Made by a program: the position numbers and the translations under genes. From positions 1-5,742 of the forward strand of contig DATIJQ010000066.1 of assembly GCA_035478375.1 (NCBI GenBank): 5,742 nt of DNA, written 5' to 3'. Source of the stretch: DASTDY01 sp035478375 (lineage in GTDB: Bacteria; Patescibacteriota; Saccharimonadia; Saccharimonadales; EFPC-124). The notes below the pieces were generated by a model. That model was not told the origin of the DNA. It saw only the letters and a program-made list of their open reading frames with translations, and ran no database searches. Positions 1 through 5,270 of this stretch are shown in pieces. Within the stretch, counting starts at the first letter, position 1; each line of letters starts with the position of its first letter.

Positions 1-138
1 CCAAAAATAACCACCAACGATTGTGGTGCGAGACAGTTTTTTTACCCTCTCTTTTTGGCGACTCCGCAGGCGCCGATTTTTTGTGTGCGTCCATAAATAA
101 CCTTAAGCGTTACTTTAAGCATACGGTAAGTTTTTGAG
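1..138. other. Left-edge noncoding stretch, no gene seen
   Basis: No convincing coding frame is present. There are two weak hairpin and T-run combinations: ACCAC (10-14) with GTGGT (23-27) followed by a seven-T run at 38-44, and GGCG (57-60) with CGCC (71-74) followed by six T at 77-82. Either could be a poor intrinsic terminator for a plus-strand gene ending before the window, but both stems are short. The hexamer TTAAGC occurs twice near 110-120. Nothing else is recognisable. Confidence 0.4.
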
Positions 139-162
139 GGGGGCAAGTCTAAAATAAAGTTC
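139..162 (+). repeat. Left terminal inverted repeat of the MITE-like element
   Basis: This 24-base arm pairs with 263-286. The only mismatch is at the A of AAAGTTC, where the partner arm has G on the same strand sense. It starts inside a run of six G (138-143), so its outer limit is uncertain by a base. Confidence 0.7.
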
Positions 163-262
163 CAGACAAAATGGGGTGGCACTCAGCGGGGCGGCCCCAA
201 AAAATGTTTTTGTACTCAAAAAATTTTTAGGGGCGACTGAGTGACAGGACCCCTTCATCTTA

Positions 263-286
263 GAACCTTATTTTAGACTTGCCCCC
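263..286 (-). repeat. Right terminal inverted repeat of the MITE-like element
   Basis: This is the reverse complement of 139-162 with one mismatch. Its outer end contains TTGCCC (279-284), which can act as a -35 box for the downstream gene (see the promoter at 279-308). Confidence 0.7.
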
Positions 287-308
287 ACCCCACAAAACCC
301 GTTATAGT
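279..308 (+). promoter_or_regulatory. Candidate promoter spanning the element edge
   Basis: TTGCCC (279-284, 4 of 6 to TTGACA) and TATAGT (303-308, 5 of 6 to TATAAT) are separated by 18 bases. The -35 lies inside the right inverted repeat and the -10 just outside it, so insertion of the element would have created or completed this promoter. Transcription would begin near 315 and read into the protease gene. This is a sequence match only. Confidence 0.45.
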
Positions 309-353
309 AACATTCGGCTCGCAATTATTGGAGCCGGCTCTATTGCCTACAAC

Positions 354-1190
354 ATGGGGATCTCAGTGCGAGTGCTGAAACGCACAGCAACAGTAATGGC
401 CGTGTTCGCCACCATGATGGCCACTTTGCTTGGGCTTGCGAGCCCGGCGAATGCTATCATCGGTGGGACGCCGGCAATGCCAGCGCCGTTCGTTTTCTCG
501 ATGTGGAGTCCGCACACCTGGCCGGACAACCACACCGAGGAAGCTCTGCGCTGCGGCGGCGAACTGGTCGACCCGCGGTGGGTGCTGTCTTCGGCTCACT
601 GCGTCGGTGAGCCCGACGACAGCGTCACTGCCGATCAGCTCCAGATGCGCATCGGCAACGATCGCATCCAGGGCCAGGCGTACGGCGTCACCAAAATCGT
701 CATCGAACCGCAGTGGGACGAGCCCACTGCCGACAACGACCTGGTGCTTCTCAAGCTGGACCGGCCGGTGCTTGGCATAGAGCCGATTTTCCCGGTCCTG
801 CACAACCTGCCCGCCGGCACACCGGTACGCATGTTGGGCTGGGGTTGCGACACACTCCCCGCCACGTGTCGGTACCCGGCAAGTTTCCCGACGCTGTTGC
901 AGCAGTTCGACACGCACACGCTGCCGCTCAGTCAATGCGCGGCAGGCCTCGCCCACCCGGGCGACGTGTGCACTGCGCCTGGCGAGAACGGTGCTCAGGG
1001 ATGCGCTGGCGACAGCGGCAGTCCCCTCATCACCTGGGATCGCTGGACGCGACACTGGGAATTGGTTGGCGTTGTGTCCCGCGACGGCAACGCTGACCCT
1101 GCTGGCGTCGGTACTTGCCAACAAAACGCCCTGTCGACTGGCGTCTACGCCCACATTGGGTGGATCTGGACGACAATCTGGCAGAGCTAG
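354..1190 (+). CDS. Secreted S1A (chymotrypsin-fold) serine protease, actinobacterial type
   Basis: This is a secreted endopeptidase of the trypsin/chymotrypsin family. Numbered from ATG 354, it has a basic start (VLKR), a hydrophobic core and a signal-peptidase site ANA, followed directly by IIGG (first Ile codon 456), the usual N-terminus of an active S1A enzyme. The triad is visible: His in SSAHC (codon about 597), Asp in DNDLVLL (about 738) and Ser in GDSGSP (about 1014). At least six cysteines fit disulfides. The residue in the S1-pocket position (189 in chymotrypsin numbering) appears to be Gln, so specificity is unclear. The start is uncertain: ATG 354 has no good ribosome site, while GTG 366 follows GGGGA (356-360) by five bases and GTG 372 is also possible. 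The frame is open upstream to TTG 279. Codon third positions are strongly GC-rich (41 of 60 bases in 541-600 are G or C), unlike the neighbours, which suggests transfer from an actinobacterium. It has its own terminator and no operon partner. Confidence 0.9.
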   Translation: MGISVRVLKRTATVMAVFATMMATLLGLASPANAIIGGTPAMPAPFVFSMWSPHTWPDNHTEEALRCGGELVDPRWVLSSAHCVGEPDDSVTADQLQMRIGNDRIQGQAYGVTKIVIEPQWDEPTADNDLVLLKLDRPVLGIEPIFPVLHNLPAGTPVRMLGWGCDTLPATCRYPASFPTLLQQFDTHTLPLSQCAAGLAHPGDVCTAPGENGAQGCAGDSGSPLITWDRWTRHWELVGVVSRDGNADPAGVGTCQQNALSTGVYAHIGWIWTTIWQS

Positions 1191-1211
1191 CAGTAGGTAG
1201 TTAGAGCAAGT

Positions 1212-1257
1212 CCCAGAGCGGCGCGCACACGCTCGCCGCTCTGGGATGCCCTTTTTT
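1212..1257 (+). terminator. Intrinsic terminator of the protease gene
   Basis: A perfect 12-bp stem joins CCCAGAGCGGCG (1212-1223) and CGCCGCTCTGGG (1234-1245) around a 10-base loop. It is followed by a C-rich gap and six T at 1252-1257. It lies 22 bases after the protease stop and shares that gene's GC-rich composition, so it probably travelled with it. It also insulates the sigma factor operon that follows. Confidence 0.9.
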
Positions 1258-1268
1258 GCTATTATTTT

Positions 1269-1297
1269 TGTAACAATTTATCAGTCACAGCCGTATA
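1269..1297 (+). promoter_or_regulatory. ECF-type, possibly autoregulatory promoter
   Basis: TGTAAC (1269-1274) and CGTATA (1292-1297) are 17 bases apart. This resembles promoters of ECF sigma factors of the SigW type (TGAAAC, about 16 bases, CGTA). Such genes often activate their own transcription. Exactly six bases separate CGTATA from ATG 1304, so the mRNA would start at or next to the start codon. Confidence 0.5.
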
Positions 1298-1303
1298 CGC
1301 TAC

Positions 1304-1825
1304 ATGAGCAATCCAAATGAAATTCAGCGAATTACTCGCATATTGAACGGCGACAGCGAGCTTTACGGCGAACTTATCGACCGCTACAAAACCGGTCTCT
1401 ACTATCATTGCTTTACCATAATCTGCGATGAAGACGCGGCCGAAGACATTGCCCAAGAAACATTTATTACAGCGTATCGCAATCTTAAAAAATACGATCA
1501 AAAGCATGCCTTTAGCACATGGCTGTATAAAATCGCCACCCGCAAAGCCATCGATCACCTAAGAAAAAGACGCACCGTGCCCCTACAAGAACAAACCCTG
1601 GCGACAATAACCAGCACGCAGCCTGGCCCTGATCGCAGCGCCGTGTACCGCGAAATGCAAGACGCCGTCAACAATTTGCGGCCAAAATATCGGAGCGCCA
1701 TAAACCTTTACTACTGGCAGGGCAAATCGTATGACGATATCGCAACTATTATGGGAACCTCAGTAAGTTCGATTAAAGTTTGGCTGCACCGCGCCAAACA
1801 ACAACTTAAAAAGGAGTTATCATGA
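1304..1825 (+). CDS. RNA polymerase ECF-family sigma factor
   Basis: This 173-residue protein has the two-domain plan of an extracytoplasmic-function sigma factor. Region 2 spans about residues 21-90: the core-binding part is DAAEDIAQETFITAYRNL, and the -10 recognition segment holds FSTWLYKIATRKAIDHLRK. A variable linker follows, then region 4 at about 116-170, with a helix-turn-helix (SYDDIATIMGTSVSSIKVWL) for -35 recognition. Region 3 is absent and the length is normal. ATG 1304 is chosen because it precedes all of region 2. It has no Shine-Dalgarno sequence, but a -10-like box lies six bases upstream, which suggests a leaderless mRNA. The stop overlaps the next start (ATGA), so the two proteins are probably translationally coupled. 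It likely directs polymerase to envelope or stress genes under control of the downstream membrane protein. Confidence 0.95.
   Translation: MSNPNEIQRITRILNGDSELYGELIDRYKTGLYYHCFTIICDEDAAEDIAQETFITAYRNLKKYDQKHAFSTWLYKIATRKAIDHLRKRRTVPLQEQTLATITSTQPGPDRSAVYREMQDAVNNLRPKYRSAINLYYWQGKSYDDIATIMGTSVSSIKVWLHRAKQQLKKELS
1808..1816 (+). promoter_or_regulatory. Ribosome binding site of the anti-sigma-like gene
   Basis: AAAAAGGAG lies inside the 3' end of the sigma factor gene, five bases before ATG 1822. It is the only strong Shine-Dalgarno sequence of a full-length gene here. The other starts look leaderless, which fits an internal operon gene needing its own initiation signal. Confidence 0.8.
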
Positions 1826-3012
1826 ACGACAATCTCGACACAATGCTCCGTCAAACTCGCCCGGCACCACGCCGCGAGTTGAGCAAGCATTTTACAACTG
1901 ACACACTCACAAAGGTCACGGCAACGCCACAAAAACTTACGTTCTTCCAACGTCTGCTACACCCTGCACCAGCACTGATCGCTATTTTTGTCATCTGCAC
2001 AAGTAGCGCAGCAGCGTACGCGGCTTTTAACTGGCAACAGATTCAGCTGCATTTTAACGGTAGCACAACAAGCAAAATGTTTGACGCTAAAGAACTCTCG
2101 TTTAGCTATAAAGATTGCGACGCGCTTGGACTGCACAACACTGCAAAGTTTGGCGTGTTGAATGACGCCGTCCAGTCAGTATCGCAGCAAGATCTCGAAG
2201 ACAACATAAAAACCCTGTGCGATATTGCCCAAGCCAAACAGCTGTACCAAAGCCAGCCGGATTGGAAGAGTACATATCCTATGCAAAATCCAAACCAACC
2301 GGTTGTTGATACCTACATATTTTCTGGAGCACCAAGGACGGTTAAAAGTATTGGCACGACGCTCGCAACCGAACAGCAAGCACTTGACGCCGCCAGCAAC
2401 CATACCGTACCCGTTTCTACCAATGATGCCGTGTCGCCAAATGCGCGCGCCTATAATAATGGCAAACAGATTCCTATTAGCACAATCGCGCCCGGCGATC
2501 AGATAGTCTATGTTTCGCACCTTGTACAAAAGCACAAAACTGGCCAACAATACGACACAACGACCGATGAAGTTGTTGGCATCATAAAACTTGACAGCAA
2601 ACCACTCAACCCAATGCTGCAAAATAAAATTTTTGCTATCACTCCATGCGCTGGCAATCCTGATGCGACCTGCGTTAATGCGCCGAGTGTCGCACTACGA
2701 GGCACGTCATTTAACAGCGATGAGGGCGAAGGTGGCAACACCAAGATCCGTAAAGATGTGCAGTGGCAATTGGATGGTCCAGGCTTTTACGTCGCGCAAG
2801 GTAGGATCACCACACTGGACGCCGACGGCATAACGTTTAAAAACTTTAACAATCAGAGTACGTTTTATGTCCATGTTCCGCAAAGCAACCGCAACCCGCA
2901 ACCAAAAATTGGTCAGGTCATTGCCATAGATTACGTTCAGGCACAAACAGACGATCACAAAAATATACAGTCGCACGACATACTTGGGTCGTTTATAATT
3001 CAGCCCTACTAA
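1822..3012 (+). CDS. Single-pass membrane protein, probable anti-sigma factor/sensor
   Basis: The 396 residues comprise a basic cytoplasmic segment (1-48), one membrane helix (about 49-69, ALIAIFVICTSSAAAYAAF) and a large outside domain (70-396). It starts four bases inside the sigma gene, with AAAAAGGAG (1808-1816) as ribosome site. Membrane proteins encoded right after ECF sigma genes are commonly anti-sigma factors, and the topology fits. However, the N-terminus has no HxxxCxxC zinc anti-sigma motif, so the binding mode would differ. The outside region has two Cys pairs (99/133 and 276/284) that could form disulfides. Residues about 318-372 (GRITTLDADGITFKNF...) look like a small beta-barrel resembling DUF5666/OB-like modules; that comparison is from memory and tentative. 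The role is inferred from topology and position; I do not recognise the family of the outer domain. Confidence 0.75.
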   Translation: MNDNLDTMLRQTRPAPRRELSKHFTTDTLTKVTATPQKLTFFQRLLHPAPALIAIFVICTSSAAAYAAFNWQQIQLHFNGSTTSKMFDAKELSFSYKDCDALGLHNTAKFGVLNDAVQSVSQQDLEDNIKTLCDIAQAKQLYQSQPDWKSTYPMQNPNQPVVDTYIFSGAPRTVKSIGTTLATEQQALDAASNHTVPVSTNDAVSPNARAYNNGKQIPISTIAPGDQIVYVSHLVQKHKTGQQYDTTTDEVVGIIKLDSKPLNPMLQNKIFAITPCAGNPDATCVNAPSVALRGTSFNSDEGEGGNTKIRKDVQWQLDGPGFYVAQGRITTLDADGITFKNFNNQSTFYVHVPQSNRNPQPKIGQVIAIDYVQAQTDDHKNIQSHDILGSFIIQPY

Positions 3013-4049
3013 AAATCGCGCGCTTGCAAAAATGCCACCAGACCTCGCAAAAATTGCGTCAGGTCAGGTGGCATTTTGAGTGCGTCGAGTTGGGCGTCGC
3101 ACTGGGCCGCATAATCGGCAAGCAGTTGCTTTGTGCGGTCAAAAGCGCCGCTATTTTTAACGATAGCGCGGACTTGTTGTGCTTGGCTGCTGGTTAATTC
3201 TGCGTTGCCGCATAGTCCACGCAACGTTGCTTTGTCGGTGTCATTTGCCATGGCATACGCAAACCACAGTGGCACCGTTTTTTTGCCTTGGGCGATATCG
3301 CTGCTGTTTGATTTGCCGGTTGTGCCCGGTTCGCCAAATAGGCCAATAAGGTCGTCGCCAACTTGGAAAAGCACCCCAAGCGTATCGGCAAATCGTTCTA
3401 GATCGGCTGGCGGCGCGGTTTGAGCCACGGCAAACCCAAATTGCAGCGGGAACAAAATGCTGTATTTACCGGTCACCCACACCATGGCTTGTTCGATGCG
3501 TTCAAAAGTAAGTTCCGGCGAATCAAGTCGCATATAGTCCATTAAAAATTGGTCGTACCAACCCCAGCTGGCGGCTTCGTCAGCTTTGGCAGCCAAACGG
3601 TGCAATGTGTTTTTGCTAGCGTCCGGCAGTTTGGTTGCAGCAATAATGGTGTGCGTAGCGGCCTCCAACAGATCGCCAGCAATAATTGCTTGCGCATTAC
3701 CAAAATGTGCACCGTGCGCCCCAGCCATTGCCGCATGGATAGTCGGCACACCGTAGCGCATGTCGTCACGGTCAATAACGTCATCGTGTGTCAGCAAATA
3801 TTTGTGGAAAACTTCAACAGCCAAATGCGGGAACACATCGTCTTGCCCATAATTTTGCGCCACGACTAGCGATAACGCTGGCCGCAACCGTTTACCGCCC
3901 TTAGTTACAAACGCCGTCATAACTTTGCGCAGCACATCATTTTTGGGGAATGTGCTAGCAACAAACGTTGGCGCGTGCGTTTCGAGCGCTGCCGCAACGC
4001 GTTCGGCGGCAGTTTTATATGTCTCTGTAAAAAATTCTATATCGTTCAC
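3009..4049 (-). CDS. Trans-isoprenyl diphosphate synthase (polyprenyl synthetase family)
   Basis: This cytoplasmic enzyme condenses isopentenyl diphosphate with an allylic diphosphate to make a short- or medium-chain isoprenoid (for example a geranylgeranyl diphosphate-type product). The 346 residues are a normal length. Visible motifs are GGKRLRP (51-57, IPP binding), the first Asp-rich motif DDVID (89-93) followed by RDDMRYG, and a second motif GDDLIGLFGEPGTTGK (231-246) followed by a conserved GKKT (255-258). The second motif is DDxxG rather than DDxxD, as I recall for actinobacterial IdsA-type enzymes, so this need not mean loss of activity. The start is GTG 4049: TATTAT (4061-4056) lies six bases upstream on the same strand, so the mRNA is probably leaderless. 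The 3' end overlaps the convergent anti-sigma-like gene by 3 bp. Product chain length cannot be read with confidence. Confidence 0.92.
   Translation of the reverse strand: MNDIEFFTETYKTAAERVAAALETHAPTFVASTFPKNDVLRKVMTAFVTKGGKRLRPALSLVVAQNYGQDDVFPHLAVEVFHKYLLTHDDVIDRDDMRYGVPTIHAAMAGAHGAHFGNAQAIIAGDLLEAATHTIIAATKLPDASKNTLHRLAAKADEAASWGWYDQFLMDYMRLDSPELTFERIEQAMVWVTGKYSILFPLQFGFAVAQTAPPADLERFADTLGVLFQVGDDLIGLFGEPGTTGKSNSSDIAQGKKTVPLWFAYAMANDTDKATLRGLCGNAELTSSQAQQVRAIVKNSGAFDRTKQLLADYAAQCDAQLDALKMPPDLTQFLRGLVAFLQARDF
3029..3077. terminator. Bidirectional terminator inside the 3' coding end
   Basis: Arms 3029-3045 and 3061-3077 pair over 17 bp with one A/A mismatch (3040/3066). An inner stem CGCAA/TTGCG (3046-3050, 3054-3058) extends the fold to about 22 pairs with a three-base loop and a two-base bulge. 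The arm ends give a U-tract on both strands (TTTT ending at 3077 on plus, TTTTT after the hairpin on minus). It lies inside the last ~20 codons of the isoprenyl synthase gene, just after the stop of the plus-strand operon, so it can serve both. Confidence 0.75.
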
Positions 4050-4055
4050 CTACTC

Positions 4056-4061
4056 ATAATA
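4056..4061 (-). promoter_or_regulatory. -10 box of the isoprenyl synthase gene (leaderless start)
   Basis: TATTAT on the minus strand ends six bases before GTG 4049, so transcription would begin on the start codon. No good -35 match is seen at the usual distance. Confidence 0.45.
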
Positions 4062-4106
4062 TCAGCTGGAGCAAAAACTACAGCGCTCAATCTGTGACTA
4101 CTACAG

Positions 4107-4112
4107 TATACT
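4107..4112 (+). promoter_or_regulatory. -10 box of the 2TM protein gene (leaderless start)
   Basis: TATACT ends six bases before ATG 4119, again placing the expected transcription start on the start codon. No clear -35 box is present. Together with the divergent -10 at 4056-4061 it makes a compact back-to-back promoter region of 69 bp. Confidence 0.5.
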
Positions 4113-4118
4113 TTTATT

Positions 4119-4904
4119 ATGAAGTACGTAAACAAACTAAAAGACCTTGCCGACGCCATAAATAGCTACTACGCGCTGGCGCTTATTGCCTACCCGGCCT
4201 TACTTTTTATAACTTCGCATACAAAACTTTTTATTACGGTAATGCTGGTGGCTTCGCCAATTATGGCCGGCTGGGGCGGGTATTTGTTGCGGTCGTTTGT
4301 AGCGCGCAACAATAAGTGGTTTGGGTTTAGGATCGTTACTGACGTGATGACATATGAGGTCGGCCGACATCATAACTACACTCTCCATTATGCCACCACT
4401 GTTAAAGCGGATACAAACCATCTGATGATTTACCCTATGGGCTACCATTGGACTGGCGATGGCACCGAGAGCGTTCCTGTTGTCACCGCCAAAGGGCAGC
4501 ACCTGTTGAGTATTGTCGGAGCAAACAATCAGGCAATTCCCTACAAAGCAGCCAGTGTTTCTACAGAGGGTGAATGGCATTATTGGTTTATCGCCCTTAA
4601 CCCACCGGTGCATAAAGGCCAAGAGCTGACCCTTCGCTACAGACAAAACTTCCATGACAAAAAAAGAACCACTCAACCCTACTTGGGTTACCTCGTGCGA
4701 ACAAAAATGCAAAAGCTGCGACTTACAGCTATTTTTCCTTCTGACAACGAACCAAAAAAAGTAACTGGCAAATACATTAAACTTAACGACCCTAGTCGGC
4801 CCTATGAGGGCAAAGGTGTCGTGTACGATTCTGACGAACGTAAAGCCAGCTGGACAATTTTAAAACCCAAAAAAGGCTTTTACTATCGGATAGAATGGCG
4901 ATAA
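4119..4904 (+). CDS. Membrane protein, two N-terminal TM helices plus beta-rich domain
   Basis: The family is not firmly recognised. The 261 residues begin with a short basic/amphipathic stretch (1-16). Two adjacent membrane helices follow (about 17-33 and 36-56) with a very short turn, so the N-terminus and the bulk of the protein face the same side, probably the cytoplasm. Residues about 65-261 are a soluble domain rich in alternating beta strands (for example YTLHYATTVKADTNHLMIYP and EWHYWFIAL) and end with ASWTILKPKKGFYYRIEW, a strand-turn-strand close. This 2TM-beta layout recalls the S-2TM-beta effectors of CBASS defence (Cap15-like), but no cyclic-nucleotide synthase lies in the window, so this is only an architectural resemblance. 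ATG 4119 is chosen because it precedes the helices and sits six bases after TATACT. It appears monocistronic; no clear terminator follows directly. Confidence 0.8.
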   Translation: MKYVNKLKDLADAINSYYALALIAYPALLFITSHTKLFITVMLVASPIMAGWGGYLLRSFVARNNKWFGFRIVTDVMTYEVGRHHNYTLHYATTVKADTNHLMIYPMGYHWTGDGTESVPVVTAKGQHLLSIVGANNQAIPYKAASVSTEGEWHYWFIALNPPVHKGQELTLRYRQNFHDKKRTTQPYLGYLVRTKMQKLRLTAIFPSDNEPKKVTGKYIKLNDPSRPYEGKGVVYDSDERKASWTILKPKKGFYYRIEWR

Positions 4905-4930
4905 AACCACAACACGTAAAAATGTCAACG

Positions 4931-4960
4931 TAGACAAAATTACTTTAGACGATTTATAAT
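4931..4960 (+). promoter_or_regulatory. Near-consensus sigma70-type promoter
   Basis: TAGACA (4931-4936) and a perfect TATAAT (4955-4960) are separated by 18 bases. It is the best housekeeping-type promoter in the window, with a predicted transcription start near 4967. It drives only the very short unit ending at 5034. Confidence 0.7.
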
Positions 4961-4985
4961 TATGCTTACTAATAAGGAGTGCGGC

Positions 4986-5006
4986 ATGGACGGCAGCGCA
5001 TCGTAA
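4986..5006 (+). CDS. Six-codon mini-ORF with strong ribosome site
   Basis: The frame ATG 4986 to TAA 5006 encodes MDGSAS. AAGGAG ends six bases before the ATG, at proper spacing. An in-frame ATG at 4962 would extend it to 14 codons (MLTNKECGMDGSAS), but that codon lies upstream of the predicted transcription start. Whether it is translated cannot be seen from sequence. A frame this short could be regulatory or could arise by chance next to the Shine-Dalgarno sequence. Confidence 0.3.
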   Translation: MDGSAS

Positions 5007-5034
5007 TAAAATGGGGCATTTTAGCCCCATTTTA
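5007..5034 (+). terminator. Intrinsic terminator of the mini-unit
   Basis: An 11-bp perfect stem joins TAAAATGGGGC (5007-5017) and GCCCCATTTTA (5024-5034) around a six-base loop. The A-tract on one side and T-tract on the other suit termination in either direction. Its stem begins immediately after the TAA of the mini-ORF. Confidence 0.8.
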
Positions 5035-5185
5035 GACGTCTTTAATTTTGGTTATCGAAACCTCTCTGCCGGCGAAGCAGCGCAAAGACAAAACACATGT
5101 CGCGCATCAACCTCAAAAATATATTTTTATCTCTTTACGCCTTAACGTACTTATGGCGTTACGGCTTAGCAGCAACCTCCACACC
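5035..5185. other. Intergenic stretch with no supported gene
   Basis: Nothing convincing is seen. A 47-codon frame (ATG 5097 to TGA 5240) exists but runs through a strong terminator hairpin and the tRNA remnant. A weak 5-bp hairpin (ACGCC/GGCGT) lies near 5138-5160. Confidence 0.4.
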
Positions 5186-5228
5186 CCATGAAAAACGTCC
5201 ACAGATAAACCGTGGACGTTTTTCATGG
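5186..5228. terminator. Strong hairpin terminator abutting the tRNA 3' end
   Basis: A perfect 17-bp stem joins 5186-5202 (CCATGAAAAACGTCCAC) and 5212-5228 around a 9-base loop. The run of five T lies inside the outer stem, so the core stem CGTCCAC/GTGGACG followed by T5 works on both strands. On the minus strand it begins at the CCA of the tRNA remnant, as expected for the original terminator of that tRNA gene. Confidence 0.75.
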
Positions 5229-5270
5229 AGGGCCATCTGAGACTTGAACCCAGGACACCCTGCTTAAGAG
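5226..5270 (-). pseudogene. 3' half of a tRNA-Lys(CTT)-like gene; probable attachment site
   Basis: Read on the minus strand from 5270, the sequence gives an anticodon loop CTCTTAA (anticodon CTT at 5268-5266), a 3' anticodon-stem strand GCAGG, a 5-base variable loop GTGTC and a T arm. The T arm has a 5-bp stem CTGGG/CTCAG with loop TTCAAGT. It ends with a 3' acceptor strand ATGGCCC, T and CCA (5228-5226). The sequence upstream does not pair: TCGAG precedes the loop where CCTGC is needed, and no GGGCCAT acceptor partner or D arm is found up to the window end. The gene therefore breaks at the anticodon loop, the usual crossover point of tRNA-targeting integrases. It is best read as the displaced 3' half (att scar), with the element on the higher-coordinate side. 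A discriminator T is unusual, so the identity as Lys is likely but not certain. Confidence 0.65.

Larger units (their letters stand above)
139..286. mobile_element. MITE-like near-palindromic element
   Basis: The ends 139-162 and 263-286 are 24-bp inverted repeats with a single mismatch; both carry GGGGGCAAGTCTAAAATAA outward to inward. The similarity continues inward imperfectly: CACTCAG (180-186) faces CTGAGTG (237-243), and GCCCC (194-198) faces GGGGC (230-234). An A/T-rich centre of about 30 bases closes the fold. The 148-bp unit has no coding capacity, so it fits a miniature inverted-repeat transposable element, or the two abutted ends of a collapsed insertion sequence. No clear target-site duplication is visible: the flanks are G-rich on the left and C-rich on the right. 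A large structured RNA hairpin is the alternative. It lies directly beside the GC-rich protease island. Confidence 0.6.
4967..5034 (+). ncRNA. Predicted ~68-nt transcript: small RNA or mini-ORF mRNA
   Basis: The unit is bounded by a consensus promoter and an intrinsic terminator, giving a transcript of about 68 nt. It includes AAGGAG (4974-4979) and, six bases later, an ATG with a six-codon frame, and the terminator hairpin begins directly after the stop. It could be a small RNA, a peptide-coding mRNA or a relic leader. No known RNA family is recognised. Confidence 0.45.

Noticed and set aside
279..353. TTG 279 as the protease start
   Set aside because: It lies inside the terminal inverted repeat, overlaps the likely -35 box, has no ribosome site and would place 25 residues before a normal signal peptide.
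363..1154. Long minus-strand open frame of 263 codons opposite the protease
   Set aside because: It is a shadow frame caused by GC-rich codons. The plus strand has the signal peptide and full catalytic triad; the minus-strand product has no recognisable domain and low-complexity Arg/Val/Ala composition.
5097..5240. 47-codon frame with a hydrophobic N-terminal stretch
   Set aside because: It reads through the 17-bp terminator hairpin and into the tRNA remnant, and has no Shine-Dalgarno sequence.
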